A stretch of DNA of 40,180 nucleotides from NCBI RefSeq assembly GCF_001592935.1, contig NZ_LRDB01000009.1, forward strand, positions 1 through 40,180, in the 5' to 3' direction. Within the stretch, counting starts at the first letter, position 1. Each line of letters starts with the position of its first letter. The notes below the pieces were generated by a model. The model was not told where the DNA came from. It saw nothing but the letters and a program-made list of their open reading frames with translations, and made no database searches. Below are positions 7,378-15,976 of the stretch, piece after piece. The stretch comes from Roseivirga echinicomitans. Lineage in GTDB: Bacteria; Bacteroidota; Bacteroidia; Cytophagales; Cyclobacteriaceae. A program made the position numbers and the translations under genes.

Positions 7378-8292
7378 ATGGATTTCAAACTGCTTAAAAC
7401 CCTTTGCCAAATTCATGCGCCTTCTGGAAACGAAGTTGCCATGAAAGAGTTCATCTTAAATTACGTGGAGGTCAATGCTTCTAAATGGAAGACCAAACCG
7501 GAAGTAATTTTCGGAGATGAATTTCAAGACTGCGTAATGCTCAAATTCGGTACACCACGTACTGCAATTTTCGCTCACATGGACAGCATTGGTTTTACTG
7601 TGCGCTACAACGATCAGTTGGTGGCCATTGGCGGGCCAAAGGCAGAGACTGGATATAAATTGGTAGGAGAAGATTCAATGGGGCCTATTGAGTGCGAATT
7701 ATTTGAAGATGAAGGGCACCTTTATTACAAATTCCCAAGAGGCATTGAGCGCGGAACAGAACTGGTTTTTGAGTGCGATTTCCGTGAGAATGATGAATAT
7801 ATTCAGTCTTGCTATATGGACAACCGTTTGGGGGTGTTCAATGCATTAAAAGTGGCTGAAACCTTAGAGGACGGAGTAATTGCTTTTGGTTGTTGGGAAG
7901 AACATGGAGGAGGAGCAGTGCCCTATTTGGCCAAACACATGTATGAACAATGGGGAGTGAGACAAGCCTTGATTTCAGATATTACTTGGGTAACTGAAGG
8001 CATTCCACATGGAGAAGGCGTAGCCATTTCAATGCGCGACAGAAATATTCCGCGTAGAAGTTATATTCAGAAAATCATCAAAATTGCTGAGGAATCAGGT
8101 ATTGATTTTCAGCTTGAAGTAGAAGGCGCTGGCTCTAGCGATGGCCGCGAACTTCAGCTTTCGCCTTATCCGTTTGATTGGTGTTTTGTTGGCGCACCTG
8201 AAGATCATGTACATAGCCCAGACGAGAAAGTACACAAGCACGACATCGATTGCATGATTGCTTTGTACAAAGTGCTGATGGAACAGCTTTAA
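7378..8292 (+). CDS. M42-type zinc aminopeptidase-like protein
   Basis: 304-residue cytoplasmic protein of the M42 family (glutamyl aminopeptidase/cellulase M-like), predicted to remove N-terminal residues using two metal ions. Visible ligands and motifs are HMDSIGF (His67, Asp69), YMDNRLG (bridging Asp148), the EE pair Glu174-Glu175 before a Gly-rich turn, Asp201 in ISDITW, and the last ligand in DHVHSPDE (His279). The protein is slightly shorter than typical M42 members (about 340-360 residues), with a compact substrate-binding insertion. I chose the ATG at 7378 over the TTG at 7360, because the TTG lies in a promoter-like box and MDFKLLKTLC starts where family members start. It converges on the beta-propeller lipoprotein gene 17 bases away. 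Confidence 0.85.
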   Translation: MDFKLLKTLCQIHAPSGNEVAMKEFILNYVEVNASKWKTKPEVIFGDEFQDCVMLKFGTPRTAIFAHMDSIGFTVRYNDQLVAIGGPKAETGYKLVGEDSMGPIECELFEDEGHLYYKFPRGIERGTELVFECDFRENDEYIQSCYMDNRLGVFNALKVAETLEDGVIAFGCWEEHGGGAVPYLAKHMYEQWGVRQALISDITWVTEGIPHGEGVAISMRDRNIPRRSYIQKIIKIAEESGIDFQLEVEGAGSSDGRELQLSPYPFDWCFVGAPEDHVHSPDEKVHKHDIDCMIALYKVLMEQL

Positions 8293-8309
8293 GTCGGTGA
8301 AATAATTTT

Positions 8310-9503
8310 CTACTTCATTTTAACAAAAAGCAGCATTGAATTTTCATCCCCATTTATGCCTTCCAAAACAGGTTTAAGAATTGGGTGATATTCTATGTCT
8401 CTACCTTTGGATGCGTACATGTCGCGATACATTTTGACATATTGTGGCTCTATCGATAGTATAAATTGAGATTCAGTTGCAGCAATAGGGGATAGAGCTT
8501 CCTTGCCTGAACCCATGAAATAATCATTGGTCACGTTCTTATTTGAAAGGATTAATTTCCCTGATGTTTTATCAAATAGATTTTGGTAGATTCTCCCACC
8601 AAGTGAAAAGCGAAAGAATATATGTTGGTCTGTCTCTATAAAGTTTCTAGGCGGCCCAGCATAACCACTTTCCACTATATATTTTGACCGCCTTTCCACA
8701 TTCGGTAAATTCTCGAAGAAATCGTCTGGCCTCTTTAAGTTGCCTTCATAATTCACAAGATACTTAGCCCTTACCTCATTGGCTAAAACCGAATAAACGG
8801 TGTCGGTGGTAGAATAGGCTAAACGTAGACCTAAACTTGTTTGAGAAAGGGGATGACTGGAACTAGGGACTATTTGCGGTTCATCGGCTAAAAATTTAGT
8901 GCCAATAACCTCTTTTTTTATGTAGTCATAAATTTTAAGCTTGAAGTCTCCATATGGATAAGATGATGATTTTATTTCGGTAAATAGAGCTACTACTCCA
9001 CTGGAAACAATCCCAATGCTGCCTGCAGGAGCTACAAGTTTATGCGTTTCTAGATGATTACCCTCTGAATCAAAAAAGAGAAGGTTATAATGATTATCGA
9101 GAATAATTATTCTTGAGTTTTCTCTATCAATGCAAAAATCCCTAATCTTATCATATTCTCCTGGGCCTCCCCCTTGTCTCCCGATATTTCCAATATAGCT
9201 TCCATCACTGCTAAAAATGACTAATTTATTTACCGCGTCCCTGTCAAATATGAAGAGCTTTCCGTCATAAATTTCAAGTTTATTAATATCACCTATCAGT
9301 GAAGCTTCAATAGTTTCAAGTGCCACAATTGAGTCTATTTCATATAAATCACTAGTGACTAGTTCGGTGTCGGTTAGCGAAATATCAATTCTAATTGGGA
9401 CGGATGAATCACCTAGTTCTGCGTTGGAATTATTGTTTTTTGATTCTTTACTTCCGCAAGAGCAGAGGAGCAAAACTGGGACTAGTAGAAAAAGTTTTTT
9501 CAT
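8310..9503 (-). CDS. Six-bladed beta-propeller lipoprotein (BF3164-like)
   Basis: 397-residue predicted lipoprotein. The N-terminus MKKLFLLVPVLLLCSCGS has a type II signal peptide with a lipobox ending at Cys16, so it is probably anchored in the outer membrane facing the periplasm or outside. The mature part is a beta-propeller of the six-bladed type: the GRQGGGPGEYDKI motif near residue 110 and repeated strands with FDxxGN-like turns (FSSDGSYIGNIG, FFDSEGNHLE) are visible. It is related to the larger propeller at 20450-21721, which has the same GRxGxGPGEY motif. No small peptide gene is visible beside it, unlike the second copy. Substrate and role are unknown. It stands alone between a peptidase and hpt. 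Confidence 0.85.
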   Translation of the reverse strand: MKKLFLLVPVLLLCSCGSKESKNNNSNAELGDSSVPIRIDISLTDTELVTSDLYEIDSIVALETIEASLIGDINKLEIYDGKLFIFDRDAVNKLVIFSSDGSYIGNIGRQGGGPGEYDKIRDFCIDRENSRIIILDNHYNLLFFDSEGNHLETHKLVAPAGSIGIVSSGVVALFTEIKSSSYPYGDFKLKIYDYIKKEVIGTKFLADEPQIVPSSSHPLSQTSLGLRLAYSTTDTVYSVLANEVRAKYLVNYEGNLKRPDDFFENLPNVERRSKYIVESGYAGPPRNFIETDQHIFFRFSLGGRIYQNLFDKTSGKLILSNKNVTNDYFMGSGKEALSPIAATESQFILSIEPQYVKMYRDMYASKGRDIEYHPILKPVLEGINGDENSMLLFVKMK

Positions 9504-9715
9504 GTCAAATACTATTTGTGTCTATGAGTTTTAGCACTCGTTTGCTTTCTGCTTTTAGCAATCATAAATTAAAGAATCCTCATAGTAACCAAGTATTTTG
9601 TCTGGATCAATACACTTTAGATTAGCGGTTTTCTTGTTCTGGAAACTTTAGTCAAGCAGTTGCTTAAAAATGAAAAGTGATTTTGTCGAGCTTACCTGAC
9701 CTATGATTTGTTAAC

Positions 9716-10276
9716 TTGCGCCAAAATTTATTACCTGTGGAAACGATCAAGGTTCGAGACAAGGAGTTTGAGGTTTATTTAGACGAAACCAAAATTCAGC
9801 AGCGCATTGCTGAAATTGCCCAAGACATTAACGAGGAATACGCGAGCAAGAATCCGCTGTTCATTGGTATTTTGAATGGCTCATTTATGTTTGCCAGTGA
9901 CTTGATGAAGGCTGTAAATGTGCCTTCAGAAATAGCTTTCATTCGAATGGCGTCCTACAAAGGAATGGAGAGCACTGGGAATGTAAAACAAGTACTCGGG
10001 CTGCAAGAGAACGTATTCGGAAGGCATCTAATTTTGCTTGAAGACATTGTTGACTCAGGTTTGACAATGGACGAGGTAATTAAATTTTTTCAGGAAAGAG
10101 GACCAAAATCTATTCGGGTAGCAACCTTGTTGTTGAAGCCCGAAAAGCTTGAAAAGGACCTGAAACTGGACTATGTGGGGTTTGAGATCCCTGAAAAATT
10201 TGTAGTAGGTTACGGCCTAGATTACAACGGCCATGGCCGAAATCTCAAAGATATTTATCAATTGAAGGAAGCCTAA
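9716..10276 (+). CDS. hpt: Hypoxanthine phosphoribosyltransferase
   Basis: Purine-salvage enzyme converting hypoxanthine or guanine and PRPP to IMP or GMP. The PRPP loop LLEDIVDSGLTM (107-118) is intact. So are the FIGILNGSFMFASDLM segment (49-64), the SYKGMESTG flexible catalytic loop (80-88), and the C-terminal VGYGLDYNGHGRNL base-binding segment. The open frame begins at TTG 9716. A GTG at 9737 is a possible start giving 179 residues, and a TATGATTTG promoter-like sequence just upstream (9702-9710) makes the GTG credible; I list the longer form because the family normally has a few residues before the first strand. It is followed 45 bases later by adk. Confidence 0.93.
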   Translation: MRQNLLPVETIKVRDKEFEVYLDETKIQQRIAEIAQDINEEYASKNPLFIGILNGSFMFASDLMKAVNVPSEIAFIRMASYKGMESTGNVKQVLGLQENVFGRHLILLEDIVDSGLTMDEVIKFFQERGPKSIRVATLLLKPEKLEKDLKLDYVGFEIPEKFVVGYGLDYNGHGRNLKDIYQLKEA

Positions 10277-10289
10277 AAAATTCCTTCAC

Positions 10290-10297
10290 TATATTTG
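10290..10297 (+). promoter_or_regulatory. -7 box upstream of adk
   Basis: TATATTTG, an exact TAnnTTTG match, lies 24 bases before the adk ATG. A TTG at 10262-10264 is 25 bases upstream, slightly outside usual spacing. adk may therefore have its own promoter besides readthrough from hpt. Confidence 0.45.
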
Positions 10298-10321
10298 AAG
10301 CCTCAAAATCTAATTCTGTAA

Positions 10322-10900
10322 ATGGTTAATATAGTTTTATTCGGCCCTCCAGGAGCGGGGAAAGGTACACAAAGCGAAAACATCATTAAAAAGTACGGGC
10401 TGAAGCATATTTCCACCGGAGATTTATTCAGAAAGCATTTAGGAGAAGGCACCGAGTTGGGCAAAAAAGCACAAGGCTTTATGGACAACGGTAAGCTTGT
10501 TCCGGATGAAGTGGTCATCGGTATGGTGGGAGAAACCGTGAAGGAATTTAAATCTGCTCCAGGTTTTATTTTCGATGGTTTTCCAAGAACAGTGGCGCAA
10601 GCCGAAGCTTTGGATGCGCTTTTAACGAAATATGATACTTCCATTTCTTGCATGGTAATGCTTGAAGTGCCAGTTGAAGAGTTGAAGAAACGCCTGTTGG
10701 AAAGAGGCAAAACCTCAGAACGAGCAGACGATCAAAACGAAGAGAAAATTAATGTAAGAATTCAGGAGTACAACAATAAAACTGTACCTGTTGCCGAGTT
10801 CTACGCAAAACAAAATAAAATCTGTAAGGTTAACGGAGTAGGCTCTATTGATTCAATTTTCGGACAAATCGAAAAGACAATTGATAAGCAATACGCTTAA
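10322..10900 (+). CDS. adk: Adenylate kinase (short form)
   Basis: Essential cytoplasmic enzyme interconverting ATP + AMP and 2 ADP. The P-loop GPPGAGKGT (8-16) opens the protein. The AMP-binding segment STGDLFRKHL and the DGFPRTVAQAEAL motif follow, and the LID lies around LLERGKTSERADDQNEEKINVRIQEY. The LID is short and lacks the zinc cysteines of long-form enzymes, which fits the 192-residue length. The gene follows hpt by 45 bases and precedes obgE; a hairpin terminator lies at 10927-10959, so obgE probably has its own promoter. Confidence 0.96.
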   Translation: MVNIVLFGPPGAGKGTQSENIIKKYGLKHISTGDLFRKHLGEGTELGKKAQGFMDNGKLVPDEVVIGMVGETVKEFKSAPGFIFDGFPRTVAQAEALDALLTKYDTSISCMVMLEVPVEELKKRLLERGKTSERADDQNEEKINVRIQEYNNKTVPVAEFYAKQNKICKVNGVGSIDSIFGQIEKTIDKQYA

Positions 10901-10926
10901 TCTTCACGGTAAAAATTATTAATTTG

Positions 10927-10959
10927 AAGATGGTCACTTTCGAGTTGATCATCTTTTTT
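10927..10959 (+). terminator. Rho-independent terminator after adk
   Basis: AAGATGGTCA (10927-10936) pairs with TGATCATCTT (10946-10955) with one G-U wobble, followed by a T-run. Placed 26 bases after the adk stop. Confidence 0.75.
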
Positions 10960-11026
10960 GTTTTCATAAATACCGTGAGTTGGGTTTAAACTATTCTTTA
11001 AATTGAACACACATTAAATACGTACT

Positions 11027-12028
11027 ATGGCCAGTTCCAATTTTATCGATCACGTCAGACTTTATTGCCGATCGGGCAATGGAGGTGCAGGCGCTGTACA
11101 CATGCGTAGAGAAAAACACGTACCCAAGGGTGGTCCCGATGGTGGTGATGGCGGCCGAGGCGGTCATATCATCTTAAGGGGAAGTACAAACCTTTGGACC
11201 TTGCTTCACCTTAGATATCAGAAACACGTTTTCGCAAGTAATGGCGAAGGTGGTTCAGGGCATGGAAGTACGGGGGCCGATGGAAAAGACATTGTTTTGG
11301 AGGTGCCATTAGGTACGATTGCACGTGATGCAGAAACCAATGAGATTGTTTGTGAAATCACGGAACACAACGAAGAAATTATACTCGCCAAGGGCGGTAG
11401 AGGTGGCTTGGGAAACCAGCACTTCAATACGTCTACCAACCAAACGCCACGCTATGCCCAACCAGGCGAAGCAGGTTTGGACACCATTTTCGTTCTAGAA
11501 CTTAAGCTTTTGGCTGATGTCGGCTTGGTGGGTTTCCCAAATGCGGGTAAATCAACTTTGCTTTCTGTACTTTCGGCTGCTAAACCAGAAATTGCAGACT
11601 ATCCATTTACCACACTCGTACCTAATTTAGGCGTGGTGTCTTACCGTGACCATCGCTCGTTTGTTATGGCGGATATTCCCGGAATTATAGAAGGAGCCGC
11701 AGACGGAAAAGGCTTGGGCTTGAGGTTTTTGCGTCATATTGAGCGCAATTCTCTGCTGCTATTTTTAGTACCTGCCGATGCCGATGATGTGGCCAAGGAA
11801 TACGAAATCCTTTTAGGAGAGTTAACCAAGTATAACCCAGAGCTTTTGGACAAAGAGCGCGTTTTGGCCATTTCTAAAACCGATATGTTGGATGAGCAAA
11901 TGATTGAGGAAATGAAGGCCTTGTTGCCCAAAACCCTGCCTACATTGTTTATTTCATCTGTCGCTCAAATGGGTTTACAAGAGCTGAAAGATCTGCTTTG
12001 GAGCAAACTGAATCCTGCTAAATCTTAA
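11027..12028 (+). CDS. obgE: Obg-family GTPase
   Basis: Essential ribosome-associated GTPase acting in large-subunit assembly and stress control. The Gly-rich Obg domain fills residues 1-155 (repeated GGxGG motifs such as [13 protein letters not shown]). The G domain follows: G1 GFPNAGKST (169-177), the [10 protein letters not shown] switch [10 protein letters not shown] (G3), SKTD (G4) and ISS (G5). At 333 residues it lacks the variable C-terminal OCT domain, as in many Bacteroidota. The ATG is preceded by AT-rich sequence with no Shine-Dalgarno. Upstream are adk and its terminator; downstream is grpE with its own promoter-like region. Confidence 0.96.
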   Translation: MASSNFIDHVRLYCRSGNGGAGAVHMRREKHVPKGGPDGGDGGRGGHIILRGSTNLWTLLHLRYQKHVFASNGEGGSGHGSTGADGKDIVLEVPLGTIARDAETNEIVCEITEHNEEIILAKGGRGGLGNQHFNTSTNQTPRYAQPGEAGLDTIFVLELKLLADVGLVGFPNAGKSTLLSVLSAAKPEIADYPFTTLVPNLGVVSYRDHRSFVMADIPGIIEGAADGKGLGLRFLRHIERNSLLLFLVPADADDVAKEYEILLGELTKYNPELLDKERVLAISKTDMLDEQMIEEMKALLPKTLPTLFISSVAQMGLQELKDLLWSKLNPAKS

Positions 12029-12068
12029 TTGGAAAGCTGACATTAAGCTCATTCCCTTTTACATCTTA

Positions 12069-12109
12069 TGTCAGAATGACACAAAAGAACGCTTGGCAAT
12101 ATAATTGTA
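12069..12109 (+). promoter_or_regulatory. Sigma-54-like promoter with palindrome, upstream of grpE
   Basis: TTGGCA (12093-12098), six bases, then TTGTA (12105-12109) matches the spacing of a -24/-12 sigma-54 promoter (TTGGCA-N6-TTGCA), with a C-to-T change at -12. Just upstream is a perfect palindrome, TGTCA-GAA-TGACA (12069-12081). Together they suggest regulated expression of grpE-dnaJ, such as a heat-shock response. Confidence 0.4.
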
Positions 12110-12126
12110 GCCGAGCGTCTGTTTTT

Positions 12127-12134
12127 AAGGAGGT
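12127..12134 (+). promoter_or_regulatory. Unusually strong Shine-Dalgarno before grpE
   Basis: AAGGAGGT, a near-perfect anti-16S complement, ends 3 bases before the ATG at 12138. Other genes in the window lack such sites, so it is worth noting. It supports 12138 rather than a downstream ATG at 12192 as the start. Confidence 0.7.
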
Positions 12135-12137
12135 AAA

Positions 12138-12773
12138 ATGGCGAGAATGAGAAAAATGTTTTCGGCATTTTTAAAAACTGATAAAGAATCGATGAAGAAG
12201 AAAAACGAAGCGCAAGAGAACGAAGAAGTAGTAAAGGACAATATTGCTACTGAAGAGACAGAGGCGAATGAGACTACTGAAGCGCAGAATGAAGAAGAAA
12301 TAGAAGAGCCTATTGAGTTGACTGCCGAGGAAAAGCTAACAATTGAGGTTGCTGAAGCAAAAGACAAATATTTAAGGCTGTATTCTGAATTCGAGAACTT
12401 CAGAAGAAGAAACGCCAAAGAGAAGATTGATTTGATCAAAACAGCATCACAGGACTTGATGGCTGATTTGATTCCTACAATAGATGATTTTGAAAGGGCA
12501 CAACAAGCCAATCAAAAGCAAGAAGATATTGAAGTGATCAAAGAAGGTTTTGAGTTGATTCAAAAGAAATTGCTTAAAACACTTGAAGCCAAGGGGCTTA
12601 AATTGATGAAAACGGAAAAGGGAACTGATTTCGATCCAGAACTTCACGAAGCCGTTACTCAATTCCCTGTGGATGATGATAAGCTAAAAGGAAAGATAAT
12701 AGACACTGTAGAAAAGGGATACTTCTTAGGAGAGAAAGTAGTTCGTTTCGCAAAAGTGGTGATAGGAGCATAA
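12138..12773 (+). CDS. grpE: Nucleotide exchange factor GrpE
   Basis: Co-chaperone that releases ADP from DnaK, acting with the adjacent dnaJ product. The N-terminal 60 residues are very acidic and low complexity (Glu/Asn/Thr-rich); then comes the long coiled-coil dimer helix. It is recognisable by [19 protein letters not shown], followed by the compact beta domain ([26 protein letters not shown]) with the typical C-terminal GY.L....R.A.V.V motif. Length 211 is normal. It starts with a strong Shine-Dalgarno and is followed one base later by dnaJ. No dnaK gene is in the window. Confidence 0.95.
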   Translation: MARMRKMFSAFLKTDKESMKKKNEAQENEEVVKDNIATEETEANETTEAQNEEEIEEPIELTAEEKLTIEVAEAKDKYLRLYSEFENFRRRNAKEKIDLIKTASQDLMADLIPTIDDFERAQQANQKQEDIEVIKEGFELIQKKLLKTLEAKGLKLMKTEKGTDFDPELHEAVTQFPVDDDKLKGKIIDTVEKGYFLGEKVVRFAKVVIGA

Positions 12774-12774
12774 G

Positions 12775-13899
12775 ATGGCAAAAAGAGACTACTACGACAT
12801 ACTAGGGGTAAGTAAAACGGCATCGGACGATGAGCTGAAAAAGGCATATCGTAAAATGGCGATTAAATTTCACCCCGATAAAAACCCAGATAACCCTGAA
12901 GCAGAGGACAAGTTCAAAGAAGCTGCCGAGGCCTATGAAATATTGAGCAACGCAGACAAGCGAGCCCAATACGATCGTTTCGGACATGATGGCATGCGCG
13001 CTGGTGCTGGCGGTCAGGGTGGCGGCATGAACATGGATGACATCTTCTCTCAATTCGGAGATATCTTTGGTGGAGGAGGCGGAGGTAGTCCTTTCGAAAG
13101 CTTTTTTGGAGGAGGCGGAGGCCGAGGAGGTCGTCAACGCAAAGGCTCAAACTTGCGCATAAAGCTTAAGCTTACACTAGTTGAAATTGCCGATGGTGTT
13201 GAGAAGAAAATAAAAGTGAACCGTTTGGTAAGTGCCAGCGGAGTTACGTTTAAAACCTGTACTACCTGTGGTGGCTCTGGCCAACAAAAGAAAGTGGTGA
13301 ATACCATGTTGGGGCAAATGGTTTCGGCCAGTACTTGCTCTACTTGTCACGGTAGCGGTAAAACCATCGATCAACGCCCTCCGGGAGTTGATAGCACTGG
13401 TTTAGAAATGAAGGAAGAAATTATTCCGATCAAAATACCAGCAGGTGTAGCCGAAGGAATGCAACTTTCAATGTCGGGTAAAGGTAATATGGCACCAGGT
13501 GGTGGCATTGCTGGCGACTTGTTAATTGTCATCGAAGAAAAGGAACACGAAGAACTAAAGAGAGACGGCAACAATGTGTTGTTCGATCTCTATATCAGCT
13601 TTACAGATGCGGCTTTGGGTACCAGTATCGAAGTGCCAACCATTGATGGTAAAGTGCGCATCAAGATTGATCCAGGAACTCAAAGTGGAAAAATTCTTCG
13701 CTTAAGAGGAAAAGGAATTAAAGATCTTAATGGTTACGGGAAAGGTGACCAGCTTATTCATTTGAATGTGTGGACGCCTAAAAAACTAACCTCAGAAGAA
13801 CGCGATATGCTTGAGAAATTGAGTAAGTCGGATAACATGATGCCTAAACCAGAAAAAGGTGAAAAAGGCTTTTTTGAAAAGGTAAAAGAGTTTTTCTAG
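12775..13899 (+). CDS. dnaJ: DnaJ chaperone with a reduced zinc-finger domain
   Basis: J-domain co-chaperone that stimulates DnaK. The J domain with HPD (His33-Pro34-Asp35) is intact and a Gly/Phe-rich linker spans about 74-125. The cysteine-rich region holds only two CxxCxGxG repeats (Cys162/Cys165 and Cys188/Cys191) instead of the four usual in DnaJ. These correspond by position to the inner repeats (2 and 3), so one zinc site should remain and the outer one is lost; the outer repeats are replaced by VNRLVSASG-like and [10 protein letters not shown]-like sequence. Two C-terminal substrate-binding domains follow. At 374 residues the protein is otherwise full length. It is co-transcribed with grpE (one base apart) and ends in a strong terminator. 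Confidence 0.95.
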   Translation: MAKRDYYDILGVSKTASDDELKKAYRKMAIKFHPDKNPDNPEAEDKFKEAAEAYEILSNADKRAQYDRFGHDGMRAGAGGQGGGMNMDDIFSQFGDIFGGGGGGSPFESFFGGGGGRGGRQRKGSNLRIKLKLTLVEIADGVEKKIKVNRLVSASGVTFKTCTTCGGSGQQKKVVNTMLGQMVSASTCSTCHGSGKTIDQRPPGVDSTGLEMKEEIIPIKIPAGVAEGMQLSMSGKGNMAPGGGIAGDLLIVIEEKEHEELKRDGNNVLFDLYISFTDAALGTSIEVPTIDGKVRIKIDPGTQSGKILRLRGKGIKDLNGYGKGDQLIHLNVWTPKKLTSEERDMLEKLSKSDNMMPKPEKGEKGFFEKVKEFF

Positions 13900-13928
13900 A
13901 CAGATTTAAAATACAAGTTTATATTTGA

Positions 13929-13956
13929 GGAGTCGGTGCAAACCGACTCCTTTTTT
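13929..13956 (+). terminator. Rho-independent terminator after dnaJ
   Basis: Perfect 9-bp stem, GGAGTCGGT / ACCGACTCC, around a GCAA tetraloop, followed by six T. Closes the grpE-dnaJ unit. Confidence 0.95.
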
Positions 13957-14022
13957 ATTTGTATTGAAAATCAGTAATTTTATATTTTGCAACCCTATTC
14001 TCCACAACTCGTATTCAAGTCC

Positions 14023-14913
14023 ATGTATAGGGTAATATTGCTGGCAATTGTAAGTATTGGGATTGCAGACGTAGATGTGTGGGGACAAACAAAAACCCAT
14101 TTTGCAGTGCAGGATGATATCTCCTGCGAAAAAATCAATTTCTATCTTAAAGCCAGTTCAGGCACTTGTGAAATCCGTACCAGAAATGGTGACACTCCAA
14201 TTAGTATAATGGGACTGTGTGAGGAAGAGTATGTAACTCCTGAATTTGGTCAGCAAGTGGAAGGGAAAGAACTCAACGCTTGGCTCAACTTAAATGACAG
14301 CGGAAAAGAGGGTTTCACAAGTAAGCTCACGAAGATTTTTGGAAAGAAATCCACCGACACTAAAAATTACTGGAACATTTACTTGTCCCACTTCAAACCC
14401 TATAACCTCGATTTGAATTACGGGGTAGGGAAAGCATACATAGACTTGTCGAACATTGCGGTGGAGAATATGAAAATCACCTCGGGCAATGCGCATGTTA
14501 AAGTAGGTTATCATTCTAAAATGGAAAATCTGATAGAGATGGACACCTTTATGGTGAACGTGGATTTGGGCGATGTTGAAATTGATCGGCTGAATATGGC
14601 AAGGGCCAAAACGGTAATTGCCGAAGTGGGCTTTGGAACATTGACCATGAATTTTGACGAAAGCCCGGAGTTGGCCAGTGAGATCTGGGCACGCGTAGGG
14701 GCTGGCAGCCTTACCATCAACCTTCCAGCTGAGGAAATACCGATGATGATCCGCATTAAAGACACGTCCTTTAGGAAGCTTAAAATACCAAGTAACTTTG
14801 TATCCATTCGTGACAATGTTTATGTGAACCCTTCTTACAAAGAAGATTCTCCAAACCTTTTGACATTCAATATTGACCTCTCTATGGGGAATGTGGTTTT
14901 TGCTAAAAACTAA
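14023..14913 (+). CDS. Secreted beta-repeat protein (toast-rack / DUF4097-like)
   Basis: 296-residue product with an N-terminal signal-type segment (MYRVILLAIVSIGIADVDVWG), so it is probably exported. The C-terminal half (about 135-295) has regularly spaced short strands of the form VxVxLGDVEID, VIAEVGFGTLTMNF, WARVGAGSLTINL. This is the pattern of the stacked-strand toast-rack fold seen in LiaF-like and DUF4097-like proteins. That assignment is inference from repeat character, not from a clear family motif. The open frame reaches back to a TTG at 13987, but the ATG at 14023 puts the signal peptide at the N-terminus. It is monocistronic, between the dnaJ terminator and an ABC exporter operon. 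Confidence 0.65.
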   Translation: MYRVILLAIVSIGIADVDVWGQTKTHFAVQDDISCEKINFYLKASSGTCEIRTRNGDTPISIMGLCEEEYVTPEFGQQVEGKELNAWLNLNDSGKEGFTSKLTKIFGKKSTDTKNYWNIYLSHFKPYNLDLNYGVGKAYIDLSNIAVENMKITSGNAHVKVGYHSKMENLIEMDTFMVNVDLGDVEIDRLNMARAKTVIAEVGFGTLTMNFDESPELASEIWARVGAGSLTINLPAEEIPMMIRIKDTSFRKLKIPSNFVSIRDNVYVNPSYKEDSPNLLTFNIDLSMGNVVFAKN

Positions 14914-15061
14914 CAGGCCGAAGCCTCAAAAATCCACAAATCGACAACATCATCCGCTCAGCAGGTTCTTGACTATATATAGGATTTGAATTTGAATATT
15001 GTGTTACATTTAAAGGTGCGTAGTACCGATTAAATTAAAGTATTCACAAAACCACAAAACC

Positions 15062-15976
15062 TTGAATATACTCGAAGCCAATCACATCTCGAAAAGCTAT
15101 GCCGAGCATAGAGCTTTGAACGATGTGAGCATAAGCATTCCCAAACAGTCTATTTTTGGCCTACTAGGACCAAACGGAGCTGGGAAGACCACACTCATCA
15201 GAATCATCAACCAAATCATCATGGCAGATGAAGGCGAAGTCCTCATTAATGGAGAAAAGCTGAACCCACGTCATGTTGAAATTATTGGTTACTTGCCCGA
15301 AGAGCGTGGCCTGTACAAAAAAATGAAAGTAGGCGAGCAGCTTATGTATTTGGCACAGCTGAAAGGCATGTCGAAATCAGAAGCGAAAACCAAAATCAAA
15401 AAATGGCTCGACAAGCTTAGCCTTACCGAATGGGCGGGTCAAAAAGTAGAAGACCTTTCAAAGGGGATGGCGCAGAAAATTCAATTCATCGCCACCGTAA
15501 TCCACGAACCACAGTTGCTAATTTTGGATGAACCGTTCTCAGGTTTCGATCCAGTAAACGCAAACTTGATTAAAGATGAAATTCTTGAATTGAGAGATAA
15601 AGGGGCAACTATTATTTTCTCTACCCACAGAATGGAATCTGTAGAGCAGCTTTGTGAGCACATTGCGATGATCAATAAGTCGGAAAAGATTTTGGATGGC
15701 ACTAAAAAGGAAATCAAGAATTCTTTCCGATCGGATAAATACAAAGTGGAGTACAAAGGAGACTTCTCTGGTTTAGGTGCCGAATATGAATTACTAGACA
15801 CCAAGCATTTGGAAGACGGTTTTTATGAGGCGATTATTCAATCGAAGAACGGGCATAACCCGAATCATTTGCTCAGTCAGTTAATTGCTAAAACCGAAGT
15901 GCATTCGTTTGTAGAAGTCATTCCTTCAGTGAATGATATATTTATTTCAATTGTGGAAGGAGGGAACAAAAGATGA
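15062..15976 (+). CDS. ABC transporter ATP-binding protein, NatA-like
   Basis: 304-residue ATPase that should power the permease encoded next to it. Walker A is GPNGAGKTT (about 36-44), the Q-loop region lies around the GYLPEERGLYKKM segment, the signature is LSKGMAQKIQ, Walker B is LLILDEPFSGFDP, and the H-loop is STHRMES. The extended C-terminal domain after about residue 220 matches NatA/YhaQ-type ATPases rather than minimal ABC subunits. Translation appears to begin at TTG 15062, since no ATG occurs before Walker A. The stop overlaps the permease ATG by four bases (ATGA), indicating coupling. The cargo is unknown; Na+ or a drug are suggested by relatives. Confidence 0.9.
   Translation: MNILEANHISKSYAEHRALNDVSISIPKQSIFGLLGPNGAGKTTLIRIINQIIMADEGEVLINGEKLNPRHVEIIGYLPEERGLYKKMKVGEQLMYLAQLKGMSKSEAKTKIKKWLDKLSLTEWAGQKVEDLSKGMAQKIQFIATVIHEPQLLILDEPFSGFDPVNANLIKDEILELRDKGATIIFSTHRMESVEQLCEHIAMINKSEKILDGTKKEIKNSFRSDKYKVEYKGDFSGLGAEYELLDTKHLEDGFYEAIIQSKNGHNPNHLLSQLIAKTEVHSFVEVIPSVNDIFISIVEGGNKR

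Noticed and set aside
9504-9715. Relic of the M42 peptidase 3' end beyond the propeller gene, as in inserts A and B
   Set aside because: I compared the gap with the peptidase 3' end and saw no convincing match, so this propeller gene does not show the same layout.
15054-15062. ATG start for the NatA-like ATPase
   Set aside because: No in-frame ATG lies upstream of the Walker A motif at a suitable distance; TTG 15062 is the only fitting start.
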